Shown piece after piece: positions 27,402 through 35,966 of a DNA stretch of 64,000 nucleotides. Position 1 is the first letter of the stretch; each line of letters begins with the position of its first letter. The translations under genes were made by a program, and so were the position numbers. Source of the stretch: DATEKX01 sp963726785 (GTDB lineage: Bacteria; Acidobacteriota; Blastocatellia; UBA7656); the NCBI GenBank assembly GCA_963726785.1, contig CAVSDJ010000010.1, positions 558,001-622,000 of the forward strand, given 5' to 3'. A model generated the notes under the pieces. The model searched no databases. It worked only from the letters and a program-made list of their open reading frames with translations, and had not been told where the DNA came from.

Positions 27402-27728
27402 GTGCCTAAGATAGAGCCTCTGCGCGGCTATCTCCGCGAGCAGTACATAAAATGCGGGCGCTCTAATTGTCACTGCGTCAGCAGTGATGGACATGGGCCG
27501 TACTATTACAGGGTTATCACTGTCAATGGGCGCAAGCATAAAAAGTACGTCAGAAAGAGCGAACTAGCAGCGATACAGGCGGGAATAGACAAGCATCGCC
27601 AGCACCGAGCCGAGGCCAGAAGGATAAATCAGGAGGCGAACGATTACCTGCAAATGCTTAAAACGCGGCTCAGACAGATAGATCGACTTTTAAGGTCAGA
27701 GGTATACCAACTATGGGAAAAGCAATGA
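27402..27728 (+). CDS. DUF6788-like small protein
   Basis: 108 aa. LRGYLREQYIKCGRSNCHCV, then HGPYYYRVITVNGRKHKKYV, is a compact Cys-containing motif found in small proteins of mobile elements (DUF6788 type). The rest is a basic helical tail. Function unknown. The end overlaps the next gene by 16 nt. Confidence 0.55.
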   Translation: MPKIEPLRGYLREQYIKCGRSNCHCVSSDGHGPYYYRVITVNGRKHKKYVRKSELAAIQAGIDKHRQHRAEARRINQEANDYLQMLKTRLRQIDRLLRSEVYQLWEKQ

Positions 27729-28801
27729 GGGGGCAGATTCAAGAGCAGGATAAGACATCATCCGATCAGCTTGGGGGTGACAATCTCATATTAGAGGTAA
27801 TGCCTGAAACTGAAATCGCGCTTTACGAAGACTCGCGCACGGAAGAACGAAAATCGGCGGACGAAGAATTTCAAAAGCAGATAGAGGAGTATCACGCGCT
27901 TTATGATCGCGGCGAGATCGGCGAGACCTCTTACACGTCTGCGGTGCTGCACAGGCTGGCGGGCCGCTACAGCATCATAAGGGAGTTGCAGCGTAGCTTT
28001 ACCGGTTGCATCTTGCGATACATGAAACCGGAGTCTGAAGGCGGATACGGCCTGACCTTAGAGGAGGCAATAAAGAAGGCCGAGTCATTCATGGAGCATG
28101 CTAACGCAGGAGAGATGTTCGATGAATTGAAGCACAGGAACGTAGAGAGTCTTTCATGGTTCGATTTGGAAAGATTGTTCAGGCTGGAGCCAGCCGCAGC
28201 GGAGGCATTGTGGAATTGGCTGAAAACTGAAGCGAGGGCAGATTTCGAGAGCGGGAGCCTAGCGGCGAAGATATTTGAAACAGCCGAGTGGCGGCATGAT
28301 CCCTGGCGAAGGGCGCAGTATGTGGGGATTCGAGATGCGTTCGTTGATGATTACAAGCCGCGCGGAGCGATTGAGCTTTCGATGATAGAGATGGCTGTGA
28401 CGGCTTACTTTTTGTATTACTACTGGACTGAGGAATTGATGCGGCGAAGTGACACGAAAGCATTGCCCGAACTGTTCAGCCGTGAGGAGCGGCAGAGGAT
28501 GGATAGTCATAAAGGGTATTATGAGTGGGTTCCTCTGCGCGTGTCTGAACAGGATGCAATCGAGCACGCCGCGCAGATGGCCGACCGATTCCGCAGGCAA
28601 TATCTTTCGGTATTGCGGTCGCTAAGAGATTATCGTCGGTGGGGAGCGCCGGTGATCATCAATAACGAGGGACAAGTCAATATTGCGGAGGGATGGGCGC
28701 AACAGTTGAACTTGCAGCAAAAAAGCAAGAGACGCACCAAGGGTAAGCAACAGGGCGCATCCGTGGTTCCTAAGTCACGGCGACTGAGAGCCGCGAAATG
28801 A
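27713..28801 (+). CDS. hypothetical protein of the mobile-element region
   Basis: 362 aa, start overlapping the previous gene. Mostly helical and acidic; no catalytic motif. Near the C-terminus it has INNEGQVNIAEGWAQQLNLQ, a phrase type often found at the end of uncharacterised proteins in integrative elements. The following 31-aa ORF repeats this phrase. Function unknown. Confidence 0.65.
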   Translation: MGKAMRGQIQEQDKTSSDQLGGDNLILEVMPETEIALYEDSRTEERKSADEEFQKQIEEYHALYDRGEIGETSYTSAVLHRLAGRYSIIRELQRSFTGCILRYMKPESEGGYGLTLEEAIKKAESFMEHANAGEMFDELKHRNVESLSWFDLERLFRLEPAAAEALWNWLKTEARADFESGSLAAKIFETAEWRHDPWRRAQYVGIRDAFVDDYKPRGAIELSMIEMAVTAYFLYYYWTEELMRRSDTKALPELFSREERQRMDSHKGYYEWVPLRVSEQDAIEHAAQMADRFRRQYLSVLRSLRDYRRWGAPVIINNEGQVNIAEGWAQQLNLQQKSKRRTKGKQQGASVVPKSRRLRAAK

Positions 28802-28893
28802 AGGTGATGAACAATAATCCGCAGCCGGTTAATATTGCGGATGATAGTAAGCAGCAAATCAATCTGCAAGAAAGCATAGAAGAATGGCAATAA
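28798..28893 (+). CDS. 31-aa coupled ORF repeating the upstream tail motif
   Basis: ATGA overlap with the stop of the 362-aa gene. The peptide contains QPVNIADDSKQQINLQE, close to QVNIAEGWAQQLNLQ in the upstream protein. It may be a detached tail or a separate small protein. It is too short to be certain, but the overlap and the repeated motif make chance less likely. Confidence 0.35.
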   Translation: MKVMNNNPQPVNIADDSKQQINLQESIEEWQ

Positions 28894-29016
28894 AATATAC
28901 TGCGGATCTGTTCAAATAAGAGGGCTTGGCTGATTGTCGAATTTTAACTATGCCACGAAAAATTCAAAAAATCTCTGTCTAAGTTGCATAAGGGAGGTGT
29001 AATATGGCCAAGAATT

Positions 29017-29220
29017 ATGGCTAAACGAAACCGTCATAAAAGCGCTGCTGCTCGTGGGAGATTCCGTAGAGAGAAACCGGCCAGACGAATAATTACGCCA
29101 GATTTCCAATCTGACATTCCATTTGAACAACGGCACAAATACAGAGAACTCAAATATTCTAATGGGGCAATCGTTGTAAGGGCACTAAAGAAGCCAGGGC
29201 AAGAGCATCTAATTTTCTAG
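29017..29220 (+). CDS. small basic hypothetical protein
   Basis: 67 aa from ATG 29017 (KRNRHKSAAARGRFRREK at the start). An AGGGAGGTG site stands upstream, but it is better spaced to an ATG at 29004 whose frame ends after six codons (reads ATGGCCAAG, similar to the chosen start). No family recognised; possibly a nucleic-acid-binding protein. Confidence 0.4.
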   Translation: MAKRNRHKSAAARGRFRREKPARRIITPDFQSDIPFEQRHKYRELKYSNGAIVVRALKKPGQEHLIF

Positions 29221-29817
29221 CAAAATAAGATTTTTAGTTGCATAGACTTCTGTGTTGTATATAACAACGAGCAAATTCCATCAACTTTTGACTGTAAACT
29301 GAATTGGCGAAATTGCTCGAAAAGTTGAAGTCCTCGCTTTTATTGGGAATTTAGATGCTCTTGCCCTGCTAAAGAAGCCTTGTCTTGGGGCGCCTATCCG
29401 GTCAAACATGCTACAAGTGCTGCCTCTGGCTATTTATAAGAGGAGTCCTTTCCCTTCAGATGAGGTCATTAGTCGTCGTTTCCGCATAGTTAACATGAAT
29501 GACAACTGGCGTCGGTGGGATGAGGAGCTTTGGATCAAGAAGAAGATAATGCAGAGACGAGCGAGACTGCATGCTCAACAAACAAGAATCATTAGCGGAC
29601 TGCCTTCAAACTCATCTTAACTGTTTTTATAACGCTTGCCAGTCTTTGCACCAAAAGTACGAAAATTAACATACCGTTGGTTCAAGTGGCGACTCTGAAC
29701 CAAAAGTCAAATGTAGTTCCTGCTCTGTCTGTGTCATCTGGCTTAGGGCTATATGGCTAGGAATCAATGTTTTCTGATGCTTCCCCAAATGGGTGCAATT
29801 AAAAGTGGGACTCAGAA
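29221..29817. other. mostly non-coding gap before the transposase fragment
   Basis: 597 nt. A 70-codon frame at 29408-29620 has no ribosome-binding site or family match and is not called. Near 29791-29810, GGGTGCAATTAAAAGTGGGA lies just beyond the transposase stop and could be the insertion-sequence terminus, but no matching opposite end can be identified because the other side is truncated. Confidence 0.35.
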
Positions 29818-30603
29818 TCAAGCCGCCGCTTGACGTACATCTTCCCAATATGATTCCCACTCCCCGCTTGCCCGCAACGTCCGCAACGCCAACATCGCTT
29901 CGGCATTCTCCTCTTTCCACCATGCCCCACTACGCTTGAGCCGTGCCTGGATCACACTCCGGTTACCGCTCTCCACCTCTCCTGAGCCGATGGGCAATCC
30001 CGCTGCTATCGCTCTCTGATAATCCAGGTTCCCCAACCCATTGCTCAAGTATCGCCAACACGCTCGCACCGGCACGTCTGCGCCCTCTTCCTCTTCAAGT
30101 TGCGCCCTTAACTCATCGAGCACCGGGCCGACTCGATTGCCTTTCAGTCGCTCTTGTTGTTTTCTCCGCCACTTCTGCGGCGCGCGACTAATTGACTCGG
30201 CAGCTTTCGCCAGGTATTCACTCACATGATAAAAGTCGATCAGATAACTGCCTTGCTCACCAAAGCGCTCCTCAACCTGTCGCACGATCCAAGCTGCCCC
30301 ATCACCGATACAGTGAATCCGACTCGTCTGTCCCGCTCCGGCCCGCCGCGCACACTCAAGCAGTTGCGCGCCAGCCACCTCGACGGCTTCGAGCGTGGCT
30401 TGGTAGTGTTTCTCAAGCGACCCGGCCTTGTAGGCCAAACTCAAGCGCGCCTCTTGCCAATCCAACTGCCGCCGTTTTCTGCCGTCTTTTGGGCCTCTTG
30501 TGGCAATTTTAACGCTGGGAATCATACAGCCATCGGTTTCAGCGATGACCTGTGCGACGCCAGACTTGGGCAAACTCACACTCTGAGGTTGACGTGCTTG
30601 CAT
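29818..30603 (-). mobile_element. ISKra4-type transposase, 5'-truncated
   Basis: 261 codons of a transposase C-terminal part: ETDGCMIPSVKI, CIGDGAAWIVRQVEERFG, YLIDFYHVSEYLAKA, and GLPIGSGEVESGNRSVIQAR, the DDE-type layout of ISKra4-family enzymes. Full-length relatives are clearly longer at the N-terminus. The first ATG is directly preceded in frame by TAG, and the sequence on the other side of the junction is integrase, so the element is cut at 30603/30604. It points toward lower coordinates, away from the integrase remnant. Confidence 0.75.
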
Positions 30604-31026
30604 CTAATGGTAGAGCCGAAGACGGAACGCTCACGGCGCGTCCTGCCGCTCCCTGAGACGGTTCTTTCGGCTCTCCGTACCCATCGCAGCCGACAGTTAG
30701 AGGAAAGGCTTTCCCTAGGTTCGCTCTGGCAAGAAAACGGACTGGTATTTACTTCGACCCTAGGTACTCCACTTGAACCCAGAAATGTCGTGCGAAAGTT
30801 TCACGCGCTTCTAAAGAAAGCTGGATTGCCCCATTCTCGATTCCACGATCTCCGCCATTCGTGCGCTTCTTTGCTGCTTGCTCAGGGAGTTCCTGCCCGA
30901 ACTGTGATGGACATATTGGGTCACAGCCAGATAAGTCTTACGATGAACACTTACGCCCACGTCCTGCCAGCTATGAAACTGGAAGCCATTGATTTGATGG
31001 AGTCTATTTTAACAGGAGGGAAATAA
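30604..31026 (+). pseudogene. tyrosine integrase, C-terminal remnant
   Basis: About 140 codons in frame to TAA 31024-31026. It begins inside the catalytic domain: EPKTERSRRVLPLP (beta-hairpin Lys), HDLRHSCASLLL (H-x-x-R), LGHSQISLTMNTYAH (H and the Tyr nucleophile). The core-binding domain and the first catalytic Arg are lost at the junction with the transposase fragment. Its position beside the 3' end of tRNA-Lys, reading toward it, identifies it as the element's own integrase. As it stands it should be inactive. Confidence 0.8.
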
Positions 31027-31049
31027 ATTTTTTGTTCCCGGTTGCTGTC

Positions 31050-31088
31050 AATAACTTAGGGCGACCATCGCGGTCGCCCTAAGTTATT
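31050..31088. terminator. bidirectional hairpin between integrase and tRNA-Lys
   Basis: Perfect 17-bp arms (AATAACTTAGGGCGACC and complement) with a 5-nt loop. It can end the integrase transcript (plus) and the tRNA-Lys transcript (minus, 12 nt after its 3' end). The GGGCGACC/GGTCGCCC core recurs at 274-296 and in the repeat at 39195-39230. Confidence 0.7.
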
Positions 31089-31096
31089 GCTAATAC

Positions 31097-31172
<76 letters not shown>

Positions 31173-31299
31173 ATGTTCAATTCAAGCACTCGCAGCATGT
31201 CGCCTCAGGCTTGTCTGTTACAACTTTGCATCTTAACCGACACGATTATCAGCGTCAACCCCGGCTCAATTCAGCTATTGCATGTTGACGATTTTTCGC

Positions 31300-32235
31300 T
31301 CAATCTTTTTCCTCCAAAAACGAATTCACCTCGTCAAGCGTGGGCAAAGATGTGCGTGCTCCAACCGCTCGGCATTTCAAGGCAGCAACGGCGTTTGCAA
31401 ACTTCAACGTCTGCTCGACTGAAAAACTCGCAAGCAATCCATAAATGAATCCACCGTGAAAAGCATCGCCTGCGCCTGTTGTGTCGTGACACTGGATTTT
31501 GAAAGCAGGCGAATGAATGTACTGGTCTTGAAAATAAGCCAGCACACCCTCTTCTCCCATCGTCGCTGCAACGAACAAAGAGCCTGTCTGTTCGGACAGT
31601 TTTTTTAGCGCGCTCGAAAGATCAGTCTCTCCTGTTATTCGTTCGGGAAAGCTGCTCGATGAGATCATGAAATCAATCAGAGGTAAAAGCTCTTCTACAC
31701 CCGGATAAGCCTGATCAATGTCGAGCACGGTTGGCACTCCTGCTTCTCGCGCGTATCTGGCTGCAGCTATCGAAGCTGCCACATCGTGGCCATCCAGATG
31801 AAGCGCGCGCCCCGCAGTAACCGTCGCGCGATCAACCTCGCCTTCGCTGATAATCAGTCGCTCGTCGCGATGCCAAAGAATAGTTCGCTCGCCGCTCGCA
31901 CTGTCTATGATGATGAAAGCAGACTGGCTCTCGGCTCCTTCGACAACCATGATTCCGCTCGATTCAACTCCTTCAGCCGCAATCGAATTGATTTGAAAAC
32001 GGCCCATGTCGTCTGCGCCAACTTTTCCTATGTAACGCGCACGCATGCCTAATCGAGCAAGCGTCACCATCGCCGTTGCGGCTTGCCCGCCCGGCGCAAG
32101 CGTGTGAGAAAGGAAGGCTGTTTTACTGTTGAATGGAGGGTAATAGGGAACGACTATCAGATGATCTACCGCATTTAACCCAAGCGCTACAGCATCGAAG
32201 GGCTTGCCTGTCGGTATATCAATTCCGAATTCCAT
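31300..32235 (-). CDS. PfkB-family carbohydrate kinase
   Basis: 311 aa from ATG 32235; a longer frame starts at 32298, but its extra codons fall in an intergenic inverted repeat. Ribokinase fold: GLNAVDHLIVVP at the start, APGGQAATAMVTLARLG (substrate Gly-Gly), and CHDTTGAGDAFHGGFIYG carrying the catalytic Asp and anion hole. It phosphorylates a sugar or nucleoside hydroxyl with ATP; the substrate cannot be told from sequence. First chromosomal gene to the right of the island. Confidence 0.85.
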   Translation of the reverse strand: MEFGIDIPTGKPFDAVALGLNAVDHLIVVPYYPPFNSKTAFLSHTLAPGGQAATAMVTLARLGMRARYIGKVGADDMGRFQINSIAAEGVESSGIMVVEGAESQSAFIIIDSASGERTILWHRDERLIISEGEVDRATVTAGRALHLDGHDVAASIAAARYAREAGVPTVLDIDQAYPGVEELLPLIDFMISSSSFPERITGETDLSSALKKLSEQTGSLFVAATMGEEGVLAYFQDQYIHSPAFKIQCHDTTGAGDAFHGGFIYGLLASFSVEQTLKFANAVAALKCRAVGARTSLPTLDEVNSFLEEKD

Positions 32236-32331
32236 GAAGGAGTGAGCAGGTGCAAGGGGGAAGAGGTGATAAGACGCAGGTGATGCGCTCGCATTCACCC
32301 CTTCACCCTAGCACCTCTTCCCCACTTCATC

Positions 32332-33024
32332 TTAATGCGATTGCTGGCTTACGGCGTTGTTGGTGAGCAGGCGAACTTCGACGCGGCGATTTTGACCGCG
32401 ACCTTCGCGCGTCGTGTTGTCGGCCACAGGGCGGCTCTCGCCGAAGCCGAGGATTGACATGCGGAACAACGGAATGCTGTGCCGCTCGGCCAGATACCGG
32501 CGAACTGCTTCGGAACGCGCCTGGCTCAAACGGTCGTTCATTACAACGTCGCCCTCCGCAGATGCGAAGCCTTCGATCTCAAGCAAGAAGCCGTTGCGAT
32601 CTTTTATCTGGCTCGCAAGCTCATCTAAAGACGCCATCGCTTCGGGGAGCAGATCACTCTTCCCAACTTTGAACTGTAGGGTGACGGTTTTCTGCACTGT
32701 GTACTTATCCAGGTTGGTGCGCAAATCCGTGATTGATTGCTCGACGCCGGTCACGCGGGTATTGGCTTGCTCGGCGGAGCTTGCAGCGCGGTCGGCCTGT
32801 TGTTGTGCGCGGTCAGCGCGCGTGCGAACGTCTTCGACATCGCGCGAGATGCGGCTTATGTCCTGCGTGTTGCGCCGCGAAGTCTCTTCCAACTCGCCCG
32901 CGCGGTTTTCGAGCGGGGTCACGCGCTCATTTACTCGATTGCGAACGTACTTTTTAGTAGCGCAAGCGCTTGCGAATAGCATTGCAAGTGCGATGCTGAT
33001 TACAGCTATCGCTTTGAATTTCAT
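32332..33024 (-). CDS. OmpA-family lipoprotein
   Basis: 230 aa from ATG 33024, preceded by GGGAGGC. Signal peptide with lipobox MLFASAC, a coiled coil of about 80 residues (QQQADRAASSAEQANTRV), then an OmpA/Pal peptidoglycan-binding domain (LLEIEGFASAEGD, NDRLSQARSEAVRRYLAE, GFGESRPVADN, RRVEVRL). It should tether the outer membrane to the cell wall. The coiled coil resembles Lpp-type spacers. Confidence 0.9.
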   Translation of the reverse strand: MKFKAIAVISIALAMLFASACATKKYVRNRVNERVTPLENRAGELEETSRRNTQDISRISRDVEDVRTRADRAQQQADRAASSAEQANTRVTGVEQSITDLRTNLDKYTVQKTVTLQFKVGKSDLLPEAMASLDELASQIKDRNGFLLEIEGFASAEGDVVMNDRLSQARSEAVRRYLAERHSIPLFRMSILGFGESRPVADNTTREGRGQNRRVEVRLLTNNAVSQQSH

Positions 33025-33198
33025 AAGTGCCTCCCAATGACTGATTTCACACGGAACGAAAGTAGCGCTGTCAGCTCGCGGCTGAGGTTCGTTGCGCTCA
33101 GATTGATGACGTTTGCCGTGATATTGCAATCTAATTTATACTTTAACGAGCGACGCTAGAGTTAATACACGAAAAGCCATTCAGGAGTCAAGAAGGCT

Positions 33199-33963
33199 AT
33201 GAGATATGTTTTTGCGATGTTTTTGGCCATAACGCTGATTCCGGCGCAGTCGGCATCGGCTCAGGATTGTAAAGCGCCTGAGTTAATCTGTAAGGCGGCC
33301 TCAAATCAAGACCGTTCACTTTACATGCGCGACCGCTGCCGCTACGAGCAAAAGATTCGCCTTGAGCGTTATAAGCTTAATAACGGCCAGGAGAAGATGG
33401 AAGAGACGCGCGAAACTTCTGTCACGGTCGAACCGGCAGGCAAATCCGACAAGACCGGCCAGGTGCCTGTCATAGTTCGCGTCATAGCCGATACTGACAA
33501 GCAAGGCAACCCCAAGCGCAACGTGAACGAAGACGAGCGCACGCTGCTTTCGGTCGGAGCGATCTGGGATTTGGCTTTCTTCCCGCTTCTGCCTGAGAAG
33601 ATCAAGTTTTATAACTTTCAAGAAGTCATCGCCGAGCGTAAGAACGAAAAATGGTATCGCTTCGTGCCCAAAGCTGACGCGACGAGCGAGCCGCTTGCTT
33701 CGGGCGTAGTGATGCTCGACCCGCGCACGGGCGAAGTGCTGACTGTAAAGATTGAAGCGCTGCACAATCTCGATGTGCTGGACAAAGAAGCGAGCAAGCT
33801 GCGCACGTTCAACGCGACGATTGATTATTCGCAGTTTGAAGGCGCGCTCCGTCTGCCCACTCTGGCATCGGGTAGCGGCGTGTCGGGCATCCGTCGCTTT
33901 GAAGGGAATTTTCGTTTTCGCTTTGAAGAAGGTAAATACCGGATCGTTGATAAAATCAATTAG
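33199..33963 (+). CDS. secreted hypothetical protein
   Basis: 254 aa with a signal peptide (MRYVFAMFLAITLIPAQSAS, cleaved near SAQ). AGGAGT precedes the ATG. The mature part has a basic first third and a beta-rich remainder (EGALRLPTLASGSGVSGI, FEGNFRFRFEEGKYRIV), similar in style to outer-membrane lipoprotein-sorting proteins. No family can be named with confidence. Confidence 0.7.
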   Translation: MRYVFAMFLAITLIPAQSASAQDCKAPELICKAASNQDRSLYMRDRCRYEQKIRLERYKLNNGQEKMEETRETSVTVEPAGKSDKTGQVPVIVRVIADTDKQGNPKRNVNEDERTLLSVGAIWDLAFFPLLPEKIKFYNFQEVIAERKNEKWYRFVPKADATSEPLASGVVMLDPRTGEVLTVKIEALHNLDVLDKEASKLRTFNATIDYSQFEGALRLPTLASGSGVSGIRRFEGNFRFRFEEGKYRIVDKIN

Positions 33964-33972
33964 CTTCGCCGG

Positions 33973-34063
33973 GGCCGTGTGTCAGGGGCCGGGGCCGGTT
34001 AAAAAATCTCGAATTTGAAATCTCAAATTCTTCACCCGGCCCCCGGCCCCTGACACACGACCT
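33973..34063. repeat. long GC-rich palindrome before uvrC
   Basis: Arms of about 27 nt (GGCCGTGTGTCAGGGGCCGG and its near-exact complement) flank a smaller AT-rich stem GAATTTGA/TCAAATTC. It ends 6 nt before the uvrC start, so it would fold in the uvrC leader if transcribed through. It is probably a mobile or extragenic palindromic repeat also acting as terminator of the upstream gene. Confidence 0.7.
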
Positions 34064-34069
34064 CTATTT

Positions 34070-35908
34070 ATGACCCTCACTGAAAAACTCGCCAATCTTC
34101 CCACGCAGCCGGGCTGCTATATCTACCGCGACGAGAGTAATAAAATTCTCTACGTCGGCAAGGCGAAAAACCTGCGCAATCGAGTGCGGCAGTACTTCCA
34201 GTCCTATCGCTCGCACGATGCGAAAACAAACGAGCTTGTTTCGCGCATAGCAGACGTTGAGCTTTTTATCACAGACAGCGAAATCGAAGCCCTCGCCTTA
34301 GAATGCAATCTGATCAAAAGGCACAAGCCGCCTTTCAACATTCTGCTGAAAGACGACAAGCAATACCCGCACATCAAGATCACAAACGAGCAAGCCCCTC
34401 GCGCCGTCATCGCGCGCAAGATCATTAAAGACGGCTCGCGATACTACGGGCCTTATCTGCCGCCGTCGCTCGCGTGGCAGACGCTTGATTTGATCAACCG
34501 CTACTTTCAGCTTCGCACCTGCACGATGGAGATTGATGGCCGCGCGGATCGGCCCTGCCTCGAATATCACATCAAGAGGTGTCTGGGGCCGTGCGTCAAA
34601 GAACTCTGCGCGCTTGATCATTACAATGAAGCCGTTCGCGACGTTGAGCTTTTGCTTCAAGGCAAGACTGCAGACCTCGAAGCCGCGCTGAAAGAGAGGA
34701 TGCAACGCGCTTCGGATGAAATGAGATTTGAAGCCGCCGCGCGTTACAGGGATCAGTTGAAAACTATCTCCAAGCTCGGCGAGCAGCAGAAGATGATGAT
34801 GGTGTCGGGCGAAGACGTTGACATCTTCGGCTACTACCGCGAGGCGCATCAACTGGCGCTGTCGCTGTTCACGATGCGCGAAGGCAAGGTCGTCGGCAAG
34901 CGCGAATTTTTCTGGGAAGACATCAAAGAGCCGTTCGAGCCGGGGAATTTCCTTGGGCAGGCGCTCAAGCAATATTATACGGCGGGCGACTACGCGCCGG
35001 GCGAGGTCTACGTCCCCGTAGAGTTTGAAGACCGCCAGCTTCTCGAAGAATATCTTTCGACTCAGCGAGGCCGCCGCGTTCACATCATCTCGCCGCTGAA
35101 AGGCGTGAAGCGCGATTTGATTGATCTGGTTGAGAAAAACGCGCGGCTGAATTTCGATCAGCGGTTTCGCGTTCAGCGGCCCGATATGACGAAGGTGCTG
35201 CAAGAGTTGCAAGAGATATTGGAACTGCCCGAACTGCCTGAGCGCATCGAATCGTTCGACATCTCGAACATTCAAGGAGACGAGAATGTGGCTTCGATGG
35301 TCGTATGCGAAAACGGCGTGATGAAAAAATCCGATTATCGGAAATTCAAAGTGCGCTCGGTCGAAGGCCGCGCCGATGATTTTCAATCAATGTACGAAGT
35401 CGTGGGTCGCCGCTACTCCAGATTACTGCGCGAAGACAAGCCGCTGCCGAAACTCGTTTTGATCGATGGCGGCAAAGGACAGCTTCGAGCCGCCGCGCGC
35501 GCGCTGCACGAGCTTGGGCTTGAAGCTCTGCCTACGGCTTCAATCGCCAAGCGCGAAGAGTTGTTGTTTGTGAAGGGAAGAGAAGAGCCGATCCGTATAG
35601 ATCATCACTCGCCCGTGCTGCATTTGATTCAGATGATCCGCGACGAGACGCACCGCTTTGCCGTAACCTATCACCGCAAGCGGCGCGCAATGCGCGATTT
35701 TCGCTCCGATCTGACTTCGATACCGGGCGTGGGCGAAAAATTGAAAGCGCGGTTGTTGAGAAACTTCGGCAGCTTAAAGCGAGTTTCAGAAGCAAGCTTC
35801 GCGGAATTGAAACCCTTCGTCGGCGCGACTCAAGCGCAACGCATCGTCGAACACTTCACCAACCTGCGGCAGACCGAAGCCGAAGAGGAAACGATGAATG
35901 CGGAATGA
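34070..35908 (+). CDS. uvrC: UvrABC system protein C
   Basis: 612 aa, the normal length. N-terminal GIY-YIG nuclease (QPGCYIYRDESNKILYVGKA), UVR domain near residues 205-240 (ALKERMQRASDEMRFEAAAR), central UvrC homology region and RNase H-like second nuclease (FDISNIQGDENVASMVVCEN, LIDGGKGQLRAA), C-terminal helix-hairpin-helix (LTSIPGVGEKLKARLLRNFG). It makes both incisions beside bulky DNA lesions with UvrB. The ATG follows directly on a palindrome and has no good ribosome-binding site. Confidence 0.97.
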   Translation: MTLTEKLANLPTQPGCYIYRDESNKILYVGKAKNLRNRVRQYFQSYRSHDAKTNELVSRIADVELFITDSEIEALALECNLIKRHKPPFNILLKDDKQYPHIKITNEQAPRAVIARKIIKDGSRYYGPYLPPSLAWQTLDLINRYFQLRTCTMEIDGRADRPCLEYHIKRCLGPCVKELCALDHYNEAVRDVELLLQGKTADLEAALKERMQRASDEMRFEAAARYRDQLKTISKLGEQQKMMMVSGEDVDIFGYYREAHQLALSLFTMREGKVVGKREFFWEDIKEPFEPGNFLGQALKQYYTAGDYAPGEVYVPVEFEDRQLLEEYLSTQRGRRVHIISPLKGVKRDLIDLVEKNARLNFDQRFRVQRPDMTKVLQELQEILELPELPERIESFDISNIQGDENVASMVVCENGVMKKSDYRKFKVRSVEGRADDFQSMYEVVGRRYSRLLREDKPLPKLVLIDGGKGQLRAAARALHELGLEALPTASIAKREELLFVKGREEPIRIDHHSPVLHLIQMIRDETHRFAVTYHRKRRAMRDFRSDLTSIPGVGEKLKARLLRNFGSLKRVSEASFAELKPFVGATQAQRIVEHFTNLRQTEAEEETMNAE

Positions 35909-35961
35909 TGAACTGAAAAGAGACTCTTAATTCATCGTTCATCGTTCATACTTCATCATTA
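35891..35961. repeat. GATGAA-type intergenic palindrome
   Basis: GATGAATGCGGAATGATGAA overlapping the uvrC stop pairs imperfectly with TTCATCGTTCATCGTTCATA. It lies between convergent uvrC and the kinase gene and could serve as bidirectional terminator. Related repeats occur at 48352-48424 and 58620-58685. Confidence 0.55.
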
Positions 35962-35966
35962 TCTTC

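Noticed and set aside
29408..29620. 70-codon frame before the transposase fragment
   Set aside because: No ribosome-binding site, no recognisable domain, and AT-rich surroundings.
30226..31026. 266-aa integrase as a full gene
   Set aside because: The first 125 codons are antisense to the transposase; only the part from 30604 shows integrase motifs.
34298..35386. 362-codon minus-strand frame inside uvrC
   Set aside because: Shadow of uvrC caused by GC-rich codons; uvrC has all family motifs in its own frame.
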